The position numbers and the translations under genes were made by a program. 64,000 bases of DNA, from assembly GCF_051251695.1 (NCBI RefSeq), contig NZ_JBPOEU010000002.1, positions 1 through 64,000 on the forward strand, in the 5' to 3' direction. The stretch is from Maritalea sp051251695 (GTDB taxonomy: Bacteria; Pseudomonadota; Alphaproteobacteria; Rhizobiales; Devosiaceae). How positions within the stretch are numbered: the first letter of the stretch is position 1; the number at the start of each line of letters is the position of its first letter. The notes beneath the pieces are model-generated. The model had not been told where the DNA came from. It saw nothing but the letters and a program-made list of their open reading frames with translations, and ran no database searches. This document shows, piece after piece, positions 8,254 to 16,054 of the stretch.

Positions 8254-8979
8254 ATGCACCTTCTTGTTGGCCTGGGCAATCCGGGTAAGAAATATCAAGC
8301 TCACCGACACAATGTTGGTTTTATGGCGGTCGACGCAATTGCGGACCGCCATAGCCTTTCCCCCTACCGCGCCAAATTTAACGCTGAGATGGTTGAAGGC
8401 TCGATCAATGGCACCCGCGTCATTTTATTGAAGCCACAAACCTTCATGAATGATAGCGGCATTAGCGTTGCGGCAGCGGCAAAGTTTTTCAAGCTCGCCC
8501 CATCCGACATCACCGTGCTCTATGACGAGTTGGATTTAGCGCCGGGTAAAGTGCGCATCAAAACCGGTGGCGGCAATGGCGGCCACAATGGCATTCGCTC
8601 GATGGAAGCGCATTTGGGCAAAGATTTTCACCGTGTCCGCATCGGCATAGACCATCCGGGCCACAAAGACCGGGTACATTCCCATGTGTTGGGCGACTTC
8701 GCCAAGGCCGACAATGTTTGGCTGGAACCGTTGTTGGATGCGATTGGCGAGTATGCAGGCATGTTGGCCAATGGTGAAGCCTCAAGTTTCATGAACAAAA
8801 TTGCGCTGGCAGTTAATGGGGAAGCACCAACAGCAAAACCCGAAAAACCAGCGGCAAAAAAACAAAGCCCAAAAGCGCAAAGTCATATTCATCAAGCGCG
8901 TGCGGCAAACAAAACCAAGGTGCCCGACAAAGGGCCAATGGCCGACATGCTGAAAAAGCTGTTCGGTAAAGGAGAATAA
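8254..8979 (+). CDS. pth: Peptidyl-tRNA hydrolase
   Basis: It releases peptides from prematurely dissociated peptidyl-tRNAs. Family motifs are GLGNPG at 6-11, HRHNVGF with the catalytic histidine at 19, KPQTFMNDSG near 64-73, YDELDL and GGGNGGHNGIRS near 107-118. Residues from about 190 form a lysine/alanine/proline-rich extension typical of Hyphomicrobiales. Two tandem ATGs (8251, 8254) follow GGAG; 8254 gives the better seven-base spacing. It sits between rplY and ychF with a two-base gap to ychF. Confidence 0.96.
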   Translation: MHLLVGLGNPGKKYQAHRHNVGFMAVDAIADRHSLSPYRAKFNAEMVEGSINGTRVILLKPQTFMNDSGISVAAAAKFFKLAPSDITVLYDELDLAPGKVRIKTGGGNGGHNGIRSMEAHLGKDFHRVRIGIDHPGHKDRVHSHVLGDFAKADNVWLEPLLDAIGEYAGMLANGEASSFMNKIALAVNGEAPTAKPEKPAAKKQSPKAQSHIHQARAANKTKVPDKGPMADMLKKLFGKGE

Positions 8980-8981
8980 TT

Positions 8982-10079
8982 GTGGGATTTAAATGCGGTA
9001 TTGTGGGTTTGCCCAACGTTGGTAAATCAACCCTGTTTAACGCGCTAACGCGCACAGCTGCGGCCCAAGCGGCCAACTTCCCCTTTTGCACCATCGAGCC
9101 AAATGTCGGCGAAGTTAGCGTTCCAGACGAGCGTCTAGACAAAATTGCTAAGATCGGCGGCTCTGCCGAAATCATCCCAACGCGCCTTAGTTTTGTGGAT
9201 ATTGCAGGCTTGGTGAAGGGCGCAGCGCAAGGCGAAGGGCTGGGCAATCAGTTCTTGGCCAACATTCGTGAAGTTGATGCCATCGCCTATGTTTTGCGTT
9301 GTTTCGAGAATGACGACATCATCCATGTTTCCAACAAAATCGATCCAATTGCCGATGCGGAAGTGGTTGAAACTGAACTGATGCTGTCCGACATGGAAAG
9401 CCTTGAAAAGCGAGTCGGCCCGCTGGAAAAACGTCTTCGTGGTCAAGACAAAGACGCAAAGCTGACCCTTGAATTGGTCAAGCGCGCCCTTGTCGTGTTG
9501 CAGGACGGCAAGCCTGCGCGGCAGGTTGAAGTTGCTGACGACGAGAAAAAAGCGTTCAAAGAACTCAACCTTTTAACCTCAAAGCCTGCGCTATACATTT
9601 GCAATGTGGACGAAGATTCAGCAGCGGATGGCAACGAGCTGACAAAACGCGTCGACGAGTATGCCAAAGAGCAAAACGCGCGCATGGTGATCATCTCCGC
9701 TGAAATTGAGAGCGAGTTGAGCCAACTCGATGATGAAGAGCAAAAAGAATATCTGGAAACTTTGGGCCTAGAAGAAGCCGGCCTAAACCGGATCATTCGC
9801 GAAGGCTATAAGCTTTTGAACTTGCAAACATACTTCACCGTTGGCCCGAAAGAAGCCCGTGCTTGGACAGTTGCTGTGGGCACAAAAGCGCCGCAAGCTG
9901 CTGGCGTCATCCACTCAGACTTTGAACGTGGTTTCATTCGCGCCCAAACCATTGCCTATGATGATTTCATCGAACTTGGCGGCGAAAACGCAGCCAAAGA
10001 TGCAGGTAAAGCCCGCGACGAAGGCAAAGAATATGTGGTGAAAGACGGCGATATCATGCTGTTCAAATTCAACACGTAA
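8982..10079 (+). CDS. ychF: Redox-regulated ATPase YchF (Obg-family)
   Basis: This is a ribosome-associated P-loop ATPase of the Obg/YchF group. The 365 residues show GLPNVGKST (P-loop, 8-16), DIAGLVKGAAQGEGLGNQF (switch region), CNVDED in place of the usual NKxD guanine-specificity motif, and a C-terminal TGS domain (NLQTYFTVGPKEARAWTV, FERGFIRAQT). The start is GTG at 8982, with AAAGGAGAA just inside the end of pth. A terminator follows. Confidence 0.97.
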   Translation: MGFKCGIVGLPNVGKSTLFNALTRTAAAQAANFPFCTIEPNVGEVSVPDERLDKIAKIGGSAEIIPTRLSFVDIAGLVKGAAQGEGLGNQFLANIREVDAIAYVLRCFENDDIIHVSNKIDPIADAEVVETELMLSDMESLEKRVGPLEKRLRGQDKDAKLTLELVKRALVVLQDGKPARQVEVADDEKKAFKELNLLTSKPALYICNVDEDSAADGNELTKRVDEYAKEQNARMVIISAEIESELSQLDDEEQKEYLETLGLEEAGLNRIIREGYKLLNLQTYFTVGPKEARAWTVAVGTKAPQAAGVIHSDFERGFIRAQTIAYDDFIELGGENAAKDAGKARDEGKEYVVKDGDIMLFKFNT

Positions 10080-10100
10080 GTTCCTCGCAATCTGAATTTG

Positions 10101-10132
10101 AAGCCCTGCCATTGATTTGGTAGGGCTTTTTT
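10101..10132 (+). terminator. Rho-independent terminator after ychF
   Basis: AGCCCTGCC and GGTAGGGCT form a nine-pair stem (one G-T pair), followed by six T, 22 bases after the ychF stop. Confidence 0.85.
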
Positions 10133-10219
10133 GTGTTTGATACAATTGCGGGTTGCCGTTAACGTCAATTTATGTACGATAACGGCAAATCGATAACAAG
10201 ACGATGAGGCAAACTGGCA

Positions 10220-10714
10220 ATGACAAATCCAATCACCAAAGATCGTTTGCACTTTGAAGATCTAGCCGTCGGACAAGTCATCCAATTGGGTGAACGTCAT
10301 TTGACAAAAGATGACATCATCTCCTTCGCGAAGGAATTCGACCCCCTCCCTTTTCATTTGGACGAAGATGTCGCCAAAAAATCACTGCTGGGCGGTTTGG
10401 CCTCCAGCGGTTGGCAGACGGCAGGGTTTAGCTTGCGCATGTTGGTGGATGAGTTTTTGAACAAAGTCGCGGGCATGGGTGGATTGGGGTTCGATAATCT
10501 CAAATGGAAACGCCCTTTGATGAAAAACGACACGTTAAGCGGCACAATTACCATCGCTTCGCTGCGCCGTTCTCATTCACATCCACAAATGGGCATTGTA
10601 GTTTTGGATTTCGACATGCGAAATCAAAAAGATCAACAGGTGATGACACTTAGCCTTACCAATCTGGTGGAAGTGCGCGACCCTTCAGCACCAATTGCGG
10701 AGGACGCGGCATGA
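10220..10714 (+). CDS. MaoC-family hot-dog dehydratase
   Basis: This 164-residue single hot-dog-domain protein is like (R)-specific enoyl-CoA hydratases. The catalytic Asp-x4-His is present (FDPLPFHLD, D41 and H46), followed by LLGGLASSGWQTAG, which forms part of the acyl tunnel. The substrate is unknown. The stop overlaps the next MaoC gene (ATGA), and the two proteins are probably partners or paralogues acting in one acyl-CoA pathway. An upstream gap with GTTAACGT may hold the promoter. Confidence 0.9.
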   Translation: MTNPITKDRLHFEDLAVGQVIQLGERHLTKDDIISFAKEFDPLPFHLDEDVAKKSLLGGLASSGWQTAGFSLRMLVDEFLNKVAGMGGLGFDNLKWKRPLMKNDTLSGTITIASLRRSHSHPQMGIVVLDFDMRNQKDQQVMTLSLTNLVEVRDPSAPIAEDAA

Positions 10715-11262
10715 CCCTTTGGTTTGAAGATATCGACAACCAGACCATTTGGCCCTTGGGTGAACATACATTTACTGAGGAAGAAATTATCCGCTTTGCA
10801 AAGCGCTACGACCCGCAATATTTCCATGTGGACCCTGAGGCTGCAAAACACAGCCATTTCGGCGGACTAATCGCTTCTGGCTGGCACACAGTATCGATCG
10901 GTCACAAAGTCATGGTCGATTTCATGTACGCCCATGATGCAGAACAACGCGCCAACGGCGAAGAGCCTGGCGTTTCTGGCCCCTCACCCGGCGTCAACAA
11001 AATGGAATTTAAAGCACCCGTACGCTCCGGCGACACCATCCGCTTTGATTTAAAAGTTAAAGACAAACGCAAATCAAATTCATTACCAGGTTGGGGCCTG
11101 CTCACGAGCATCATTTCGGCTTACAATGAACAAGACGAGCTGGTCTATCGGTCTGAAATTGCGAGCTTTTCAAAGCTTCGCGACCACAAACCAAAACTAA
11201 AAGAACGTGTTCTTTTGGCCATGGCGGCCATGCCAGTTTTGGGTAAATTGCTACGCAAATAG
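10711..11262 (+). CDS. MaoC-family hot-dog dehydratase
   Basis: A second MaoC-like protein of 183 residues, translationally coupled to the first. The Asp-x4-His pair is YDPQYFHVD (D34, H39), and FGGLIASGWHT follows. The loop NGEEPGVSGPSPGVNKMEF makes it longer than its neighbour. Tandem MaoC pairs may form a pseudo-heterodimer, as in split double-hot-dog hydratases; that pairing is inference. No neighbouring gene reveals the substrate. Confidence 0.9.
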   Translation: MTLWFEDIDNQTIWPLGEHTFTEEEIIRFAKRYDPQYFHVDPEAAKHSHFGGLIASGWHTVSIGHKVMVDFMYAHDAEQRANGEEPGVSGPSPGVNKMEFKAPVRSGDTIRFDLKVKDKRKSNSLPGWGLLTSIISAYNEQDELVYRSEIASFSKLRDHKPKLKERVLLAMAAMPVLGKLLRK

Positions 11263-11288
11263 TCTCCGATTTTGGGCGAATTCACCTG

Positions 11289-11678
11289 CTACGCATCGCG
11301 ACCGTTATCGTTACGGTCGCGATCATATTGTTTAGCGTCAGGGACAGGCGACAACCAAGCTTCACGGCGCACGACCCAACTTTCATAGGTCGGTTTTAGC
11401 TGGTTTGGTTCATCCAAAGACCCTAAATGCACTTCAATTTCATCATCGGTTTTGGCAATAACTGATGATCCGCATTGAGGGCAGAAAACACGCCCCGTAT
11501 AGTCTTTCGTCTTCCCCGTAATCGTCACAGCATTCTGAGGAAATACCGCAGACGCATAAAACACCGCACCATGGTGCTTACGGCAGTCTAGGCAATGACA
11601 AATGCCAACACGGAACGGCACGCCTGTGGCCACAAACCTCACCTTGCCGCATAGGCATCCACCAGTGAATTTTTCCAT
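11289..11678 (-). CDS. GFA family zinc-binding protein
   Basis: A 129-residue protein with the glutathione-dependent formaldehyde-activating enzyme (GFA/CENP-V) fold. Structural-zinc cysteines are C8, C10, C66 and C69 (CLCG, CPQC). The second site is CHCLDC at 27-32. Most members have no known reaction, and the GFA enzyme activity itself is disputed. It is a single gene, convergent with the MaoC pair, and no formaldehyde-pathway genes are nearby. Confidence 0.88.
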   Translation of the reverse strand: MEKFTGGCLCGKVRFVATGVPFRVGICHCLDCRKHHGAVFYASAVFPQNAVTITGKTKDYTGRVFCPQCGSSVIAKTDDEIEVHLGSLDEPNQLKPTYESWVVRREAWLSPVPDAKQYDRDRNDNGRDA

Positions 11679-11764
11679 GACGGTTCTCTGCTCGAAGTTT
11701 TCTTGGTGTGATCAGTATCGTCAAGGCAATTTTACTTAACTGCTAAGTGTCTATATGGAGACAA

Positions 11765-12049
11765 TTATCGATGCGTGTTCTTCGCTGACATATATGAACG
11801 CAACACGGCGTTCATACGAGTAAGGTGCCCCTTACCTTCTGACTTAAAGAACTCAAGTACATCTTCATCAACACGAAGATGCACGGACTTCTTCGCCACC
11901 CGCTCAACAATCTCAGCCTCGTCCCAAAAACCATCGTCAAGTTTGGGTGCAAGCTGGATCGCGGCTTTCTTAGTTGGCAGAAGTTCGCCCCGCGTCTTTT
12001 TCACACGTAATTCTTCAAGAGTGACGGTTTTCATATCGCTTTTTGTCAT
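11765..12049 (-). CDS. brnA: BrnA-type antitoxin
   Basis: This 94-residue antitoxin pairs with BrnT. The C-terminal part (KKSVHLRVDEDVLEFF...MNAVLRSYM, about 54-88) is the BrnA ribbon-helix-helix region that dimerises and binds the operator; the N-terminal part would wrap the toxin. ATG at 12049 has a perfect AGGAGG five bases upstream, inside the end of brnT. The overlap with the toxin gene is 35 bases. By analogy with known BrnTA systems the complex should repress its own promoter. Confidence 0.9.
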   Translation of the reverse strand: MTKSDMKTVTLEELRVKKTRGELLPTKKAAIQLAPKLDDGFWDEAEIVERVAKKSVHLRVDEDVLEFFKSEGKGHLTRMNAVLRSYMSAKNTHR

Positions 12050-12287
12050 TTCTACCTCCTTTCCATGCCGTGATAAGTCGGATTATATCATTTCTTTCGG
12101 TATGAACGACAATGTATGGTTCACCATCGACCATCCCCAAAGAAATGTATCTTTCTTCTGAATAGTCCTTGCGGTCATCTAACCTTGTCAGCACTTCATT
12201 TTCAAAAATCAGCGCCGCATAGAGCATATCAACGCCATGGTTGCGATACACTTGCCGACGCTTTGCGTCGTCGTATTCGAATTGCAT
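12015..12287 (-). CDS. brnT: BrnT-type toxin (RelE-like fold ribonuclease)
   Basis: The type II toxin BrnT is a RelE-fold ribonuclease that stops translation. The family pattern is clear over 90 residues: FEYDDAKRRQVYRNHGVD at 3-20, RLDDRKDYSEERY at 35-47, GMVDGEPYIVVHTER and the C-terminal IRLITAWKGGRNDKKRYE. The usual family start is the ATG at 12287; an in-frame ATG at 12320 would add 11 residues. The gene lies upstream of brnA, the standard order. A 17-copy 7-bp tandem repeat starts about 85 bases upstream of this start. Confidence 0.88.
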   Translation of the reverse strand: MQFEYDDAKRRQVYRNHGVDMLYAALIFENEVLTRLDDRKDYSEERYISLGMVDGEPYIVVHTERNDIIRLITAWKGGRNDKKRYENRHS

Positions 12288-12372
12288 TGAACAAATCCAT
12301 TTTTGAGGGGTGCGACGCATTTGTCGCAGTGATGGTGGTTTGTGGTGTCATGATTTTTCTACTTCTATCTAT

Positions 12373-12491
12373 GAGTTCTGAGTTCTGAGTTCTGTGTTCT
12401 GTGTTCTGTGTTCTGTGTTCTGTGTTCTGTGTTCTGTGTTCTGTGTTCTGTGTTCTGTGTTCTGTGTTCTATGTTCTATGTTCTATGTTCT
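12373..12491. repeat. 7-bp tandem repeat, 17 copies
   Basis: Read on the plus strand: three GAGTTCT, eleven GTGTTCT and three ATGTTCT units, 119 bases without interruption. The variants are grouped in blocks, as expected for slipped-strand expansion. It lies just upstream of brnT on the brnT-promoter side. Confidence 0.95.
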
Positions 12492-12507
12492 ATCATCATA
12501 CACCTGA

Positions 12508-12530
12508 TGTATACATATTTGTGTACACAA
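12508..12530. promoter_or_regulatory. Twin palindromes, possible operator
   Basis: TGTATACA (12508-12515) and TTGTGTACACAA (12519-12530) are each perfect palindromes, with centres 13 bases apart. Paired sites like this are often dimeric repressor targets, and TTGTNNACAA cores recall GntR-family operators. The owner is unknown: brnTA lies to the left and the tiny ORFs to the right. Confidence 0.4.
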
Positions 12531-12802
12531 TGTCAACGTTCGGAAAAAATCTGTTGCTCCGATAACACACGCCCATATTGACAACTCCTATGATTTAGGC
12601 AATTTTTACACCATCAAACAACGAGGTGACGCCTAAAATGATCAGCTAAGTTTTATCGACGCGAGCGGATGTTTTGTGAATGGGTGCTTTTGCGCCCAAA
12701 CGAACATATGTGCACGATAGAACATTTTTAGCCGATCAAGCAGACAATGATTTGTCGTGCCCTCAGCGTCTCAAAATTTTCAACCAAATTGAATTCTTTT
12801 CT

Positions 12803-12818
12803 GCGCCCATTTTGGCGC
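12803..12818 (+). other. Hairpin upstream of tiny ORF
   Basis: GCGCC-CATTTT-GGCGC is a perfect five-pair GC stem, about 13 bases before the Shine-Dalgarno of the ORF at 12841. A similar hairpin (GGGTGC-TTTT-GCGCCC) lies at 12682-12697. They may be leader structures. Confidence 0.4.
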
Positions 12819-12840
12819 GCGCAATCCTATGGAGAGCATC

Positions 12841-12978
12841 ATGGATCATATTCCAACGACCATCAAACCCAATCAATTTAAGCTAAGCGCAGACCTAAGG
12901 TCGCGCCGCACGATGGAAGGAATTTCTTATGAAAGCCTCATTCACTCACGCCAATCCAAAAGTCGGCAAAGCCGTTAA
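12841..12978 (+). CDS. Tiny hypothetical protein (45 aa)
   Basis: A 45-codon frame beginning MDHIPTTIKPNQF and ending in a serine/arginine/glutamine-rich tail (SRQSKSRQSR). ATG at 12841 has GGAG with a six-base spacing, which is the main support. It overlaps the next tiny frame by 50 bases in another reading frame, so the two could be translationally linked. No family is recognised. Confidence 0.4.
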   Translation: MDHIPTTIKPNQFKLSADLRSRRTMEGISYESLIHSRQSKSRQSR

Positions 12979-13093
12979 ACCACCGAAAACGGGCAAGAAC
13001 GCCACCCCACCCGTTGGGATAAAACGGCCCAAACAGGCAAAATCAACACCGCCGAAGCCGCAAAACTTGGCTGAATTTTTGAAAAAAGAATAG
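12929..13093 (+). CDS. Tiny basic proline/lysine-rich protein (54 aa)
   Basis: A 54-codon frame starting MKASFTHANPKVGKAVKPP and ending NLAEFLKKE. Lysine and proline dominate the middle. ATG at 12929 is preceded by GGAAGGA with seven-base spacing, a strong ribosome-binding site. It ends 30 bases before the convergent lysE-like gene. No known family. It may be a nucleic-acid-binding or structural small protein, but that is a guess from composition only. Confidence 0.5.
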   Translation: MKASFTHANPKVGKAVKPPKTGKNATPPVGIKRPKQAKSTPPKPQNLAEFLKKE

Positions 13094-13123
13094 ACACTAT
13101 GGCCCCGGCATTTGTGCTGGGGC

Positions 13124-13756
13124 CTACCCCTGAAGAACCAGTTTTAAACCCGCAGCACCAAAGATGGCGGCGAAAACGCCCTGCACCCAGCGGCGCACTT
13201 TGAAATAGCCTTTAATCATTCGGTCCGTGGAAAAGAAAAGGGCATAAGCGAAGTTGATCACCAGTGACATTACATAAGCACCAGCGAAAACAACGAAGCC
13301 CATCCACAATGGTGCATCAGGTCGCAAGCCCAACGTGATGACAGCCGCCCACCCAAACAAAGCCTTTGGGTTTGTTACATGAAGCACAAACCCGCCTACA
13401 TATTGCTTAAGCGGCGAACGCCCACCAATGTCGGCTCGCTCCGGATCTTCGCTCGAACCAGCGTTTTTTGCGGCCTTATAGGCCAACCAGAATAAATAAA
13501 GTCCGCCGAGAATTTTCAGCCAATAAAGCACCCCTGCAAACGAGTTGAGAAAAGCCGCCATGCCGAATACAGCTAACATCCCCCACAGAAATGAGCCTGA
13601 TACCACACCAGCCGCCTTTGCCATGCCTTGTGTTCGGCCGTGTGCCATTGAAGCGCCAGCAATTGCTAGCGTTGCAGGGCCGGGACTCACTACTGTTAGA
13701 AAAAACACAAAATATGCCAAAGCTATATTTGGCAGGTGGGCGATAACAACGTCCAT
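13124..13756 (-). CDS. LysE family translocator
   Basis: A 210-residue inner-membrane exporter of the LysE/RhtB family, which exports amino acids or similar metabolites. The signature SPGPATLAIAG lies at 24-34. About six hydrophobic segments follow, with a charged loop (NAGSSEDPERADIGGRSP) in the middle. It lies nine bases downstream of a GNAT gene and in line with apt, so apt-GNAT-lysE may be one transcript. Substrate is not predictable. Confidence 0.93.
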   Translation of the reverse strand: MDVVIAHLPNIALAYFVFFLTVVSPGPATLAIAGASMAHGRTQGMAKAAGVVSGSFLWGMLAVFGMAAFLNSFAGVLYWLKILGGLYLFWLAYKAAKNAGSSEDPERADIGGRSPLKQYVGGFVLHVTNPKALFGWAAVITLGLRPDAPLWMGFVVFAGAYVMSLVINFAYALFFSTDRMIKGYFKVRRWVQGVFAAIFGAAGLKLVLQG

Positions 13757-13765
13757 TGGTGTGAC

Positions 13766-14242
13766 CTATTTGAGCAGGTGAAAAACTAAACTACCATCAT
13801 CTTGCAAACGATGACCGTCAAGTGGAATAAGACTTAACTTCTTGATCATATGGACACTTGGTGCATTTTCCGGCGCTGCCATGGCGATCAGGGGCAGGTC
13901 ATCTTGTTCTGCAAGCGCAAGGCCCGCTCGGCCCAGTTTAGTTGCAATGCCTTTGCCATGAAAGTCCGCATCAATTCGAAAATATAGATTATTGTATGGG
14001 TTACCTGCCAAATCCAATTTTTGGGTAATGCCGCCCACACCAACCGGTTTTCCGCCATCAAGCGCCGTAAAATAACAATACCCGAACCGAACTTTGTCAT
14101 GTAACCAGCCGTCAAAAACAACAGAGAATTGCGACCCATTCGGTGGCGACGGATGAAAAATGTTGGTGCGCGGATCAATATGAAACCGGCAAACATCTTC
14201 AAAGTCTTGTGCTTCAACAAACCGTAATTCCACCTCAGCCAT
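13766..14242 (-). CDS. GNAT family N-acetyltransferase
   Basis: A 158-residue acetyl-CoA-dependent acetyltransferase of the RimJ/RimL-like kind. The acetyl-CoA loop is HGKGIATKLGRAGL at 95-108, and the strand ENAPSVHMIKKL follows. The acceptor is unknown. It sits eight bases after apt and nine bases before the lysE-like gene on the same strand. Confidence 0.88.
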   Translation of the reverse strand: MAEVELRFVEAQDFEDVCRFHIDPRTNIFHPSPPNGSQFSVVFDGWLHDKVRFGYCYFTALDGGKPVGVGGITQKLDLAGNPYNNLYFRIDADFHGKGIATKLGRAGLALAEQDDLPLIAMAAPENAPSVHMIKKLSLIPLDGHRLQDDGSLVFHLLK

Positions 14243-14250
14243 TCACCTGA

Positions 14251-14778
14251 TCAATCGCCTTCGAATTCAAGCAAGAAATGCGTTAGAACACTTTGCGCCC
14301 GAACTTTGTCGGCACCACCCAAATCAGGAAGGTCGATCACAAAGGCTGAATGGTTGAGCGTTGCACCGGTGCGGCGGATTAGGGTAATGGCAGCGATGGC
14401 GGTGCCACCTGTGGCGACCAGATCATCCACCAACAAAACATTGTCACCCGCCTTCACAGCGCCGGCATGCATTTCAATGGTGTCTACGCCATATTCCAGC
14501 GCATAATTTTGCCCAATAGTTTCACCCGGCAATTTGCCAGCCTTGCGAATGGGGATAAACCCGACGCCCAACTCAATTGCCAAGCCAGCACCAAAAATAA
14601 ATCCGCGGGCCTCAATGCCTGCCACATGGGTAATACCCATATCGCGGAAAGGGTCGGCGAGTTTTTGGATACTTTCCTTAAATCCCTCAGGATGTTCAAT
14701 CAGCGAAGTAATATCGCGGAACATAATTCCAGCTTTTGGGTAATCAGGAATGGTGCGGATGAGTGATTTAAGATCCAT
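14251..14778 (-). CDS. apt: Adenine phosphoribosyltransferase
   Basis: This purine salvage enzyme converts adenine and PRPP to AMP. The 175-residue form starts MDLKSLIRTIPDYPKAG, matching the family's normal N-terminus. GIMFRDIT, GIEARGFIFGAGLA and the PRPP loop VLLVDDLVATGGTAIAA (near 113-129) are all present. An ATG 45 bases upstream (14823) would add a nonconserved leader and was not used. It is the first gene of a probable apt-GNAT-lysE unit. Confidence 0.96.
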   Translation of the reverse strand: MDLKSLIRTIPDYPKAGIMFRDITSLIEHPEGFKESIQKLADPFRDMGITHVAGIEARGFIFGAGLAIELGVGFIPIRKAGKLPGETIGQNYALEYGVDTIEMHAGAVKAGDNVLLVDDLVATGGTAIAAITLIRRTGATLNHSAFVIDLPDLGGADKVRAQSVLTHFLLEFEGD

Positions 14779-15071
14779 GGTTCGCGGGTCCGTTTTATTG
14801 GCTGCTCGGACGTCTAAAGCCAATCTAGGCCGCGCCCGCCATCCCTACATTTATCAAGCTTTACCGCAGCTTGGCCAGCACGGACTAGAAGATTTGCCCA
14901 ATTTAGTGATCAAGATAGTCATAAGCCGCTTTGCTTTTTCAACACGCCTGCCCAACGACGGCCGCAACCGGTCTATTTCACCTTCGTCACCCTCGTGCTC
15001 GACACGGGGGGCCATCGCAATAAAACCTGGCAAAAAATCTTACTTTTTCAATTCCAAATGCAACTCAATGG

Positions 15072-15103
15072 GGATCCTTAAGTCAAGCCCGAGGATAACG
15101 AGT
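15072..15103. repeat. Dispersed palindromic repeat, degenerate copy
   Basis: GGATCCTTAAGTCAAGCC then CGAGGATAACGAG closely matches the unit at 37702-37732 (GGATCCTCGGGTCAAGCC then CGAGGATGACGAG). Here the left arm has decayed (CTTAAG instead of CTCGGG), so the hairpin is weaker. Confidence 0.7.
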
Positions 15104-15150
15104 GGAAATGCCACAAAATTGCATTTTGAGCAAAAAAAAACCGAACCCAT

Positions 15151-15178
15151 AAAAAAGGGCCAGCCGTAGGCTGACCCT
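15151..15178 (-). terminator. Terminator of the petABC operon
   Basis: On the minus strand GGGTCAGCC-TAC-GGCTGGCCC is a near-perfect nine-pair stem followed by six T, about 30 bases after the petC stop. Confidence 0.9.
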
Positions 15179-15207
15179 TAAAATTCGTTTCACATCACCC
15201 AGAAGGC

Positions 15208-16047
15208 TTAGTGATCAATATTGCTCCACAAGCGACGCTTAACCAGGTACATCATGCCGGTTAGCAAGATGAGGAACAAGATCACGCGGAAACCAAGTTC
15301 CTTACGTGCTGTCATGTCTGGCTCTGCAACCCACATCATGAACGCAGAAATGTCTTTGGAATATTGCTCAACTGTTTCTGGCGCGGTGCCTTCATAGTCG
15401 ATCAGCTCATCAGACAATGGCGGTCCCATTGAAATTTTGTTGCCGGGGAAATGGTCGTTATAATATTGACCTTCACCAAGCTCCACGCCATGCGGCGCTT
15501 CTTCACGATAACCAACAAGCAGGTTGTAGATATAATCTGCACCGCCCTCTTGGTATGCTGTGAAGTAGTTACCAATCCAGTTCGGGAACTTTTGCGGCAC
15601 GTTACGCGCTTTTGCCAAAACGGAGAAGTCTGGAGGCACAACACCATTATTCGCGCCCTTGGCATCAAGTGGCGTTACGAATGGGTTTGGCCACCTATCA
15701 GCAGCAATAGCAGGACGCTCACCATCTTCAACTTCCAAGTCAACTACAGTGTAAGACGCAGCAAGCGCTTTCACTTGTTCCTCAGAATATTCCGGGCCAC
15801 CCTTTTTGCTCAACATACGGAATGAGAACAAATCAGCAGAGTGACAGTTGGAACAAACTTCTTGGAAAACCTGAAAACCACGTTGCAACTGCGCCGGGTC
15901 ATACTTGCCGAAAATACCGGCAAATGACCACTCTTGTAGTTCAGCATCTGGTCCATCATGACCACCTGCGGCAAAAGCAGAACCGGCTGACAATGTGCTC
16001 GCTGCGATAAGGACAGCGCTGATGATTTTAGAAAAACGTTTCATCAT
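15208..16047 (-). CDS. petC: Cytochrome c1 of the bc1 complex
   Basis: Heme-c subunit of ubiquinol:cytochrome c reductase, anchored in the inner membrane and facing the periplasm. With the start at 16047, a cleavable signal peptide spans about 1-26 (ending SAFA). The heme site CSNCH is at 65-69, the likely axial methionine M207 is in ISMGPP, and one C-terminal anchor helix lies at about 253-268. Tandem ATGs at 16047 and 16044 follow AGGAGAGAG; a longer reading frame to 16092 would overlap petB and mask the signal peptide. Last gene of petA-petB-petC. Confidence 0.96.
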   Translation of the reverse strand: MMKRFSKIISAVLIAASTLSAGSAFAAGGHDGPDAELQEWSFAGIFGKYDPAQLQRGFQVFQEVCSNCHSADLFSFRMLSKKGGPEYSEEQVKALAASYTVVDLEVEDGERPAIAADRWPNPFVTPLDAKGANNGVVPPDFSVLAKARNVPQKFPNWIGNYFTAYQEGGADYIYNLLVGYREEAPHGVELGEGQYYNDHFPGNKISMGPPLSDELIDYEGTAPETVEQYSKDISAFMMWVAEPDMTARKELGFRVILFLILLTGMMYLVKRRLWSNIDH

Positions 16048-16054
16048 CTCTCTC

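Larger units (their letters stand above)
12288..12840. other. Non-coding region with tandem repeat, palindromes and hairpins
   Basis: About 550 bases without a long gene. It holds the brnTA promoter region, the 7-bp tandem repeat (12373-12491), twin palindromes (12508-12530), and two GC hairpins (12682-12697 and 12803-12818) upstream of two tiny ORFs. A rightward reading frame at 12680-12886 has no start context or family and is not called. Confidence 0.6.
14779..15207. other. Gene-free region apt-petC
   Basis: About 430 bases with no credible gene. Contents: the apt promoter region at the left, a copy of the GTCAAGCCCGAGGAT repeat at 15072-15103, a run of nine A, and the petC terminator at 15151-15178. 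Confidence 0.6.

Noticed and set aside
12373..12491. CRISPR-like array
   Set aside because: Units are 7 bp, contiguous and without spacers, so this is a simple tandem repeat.
12680..12886. Plus-strand protein of 68 residues
   Set aside because: Runs through two hairpins and the start region of a better-supported tiny frame; no family and no Shine-Dalgarno.
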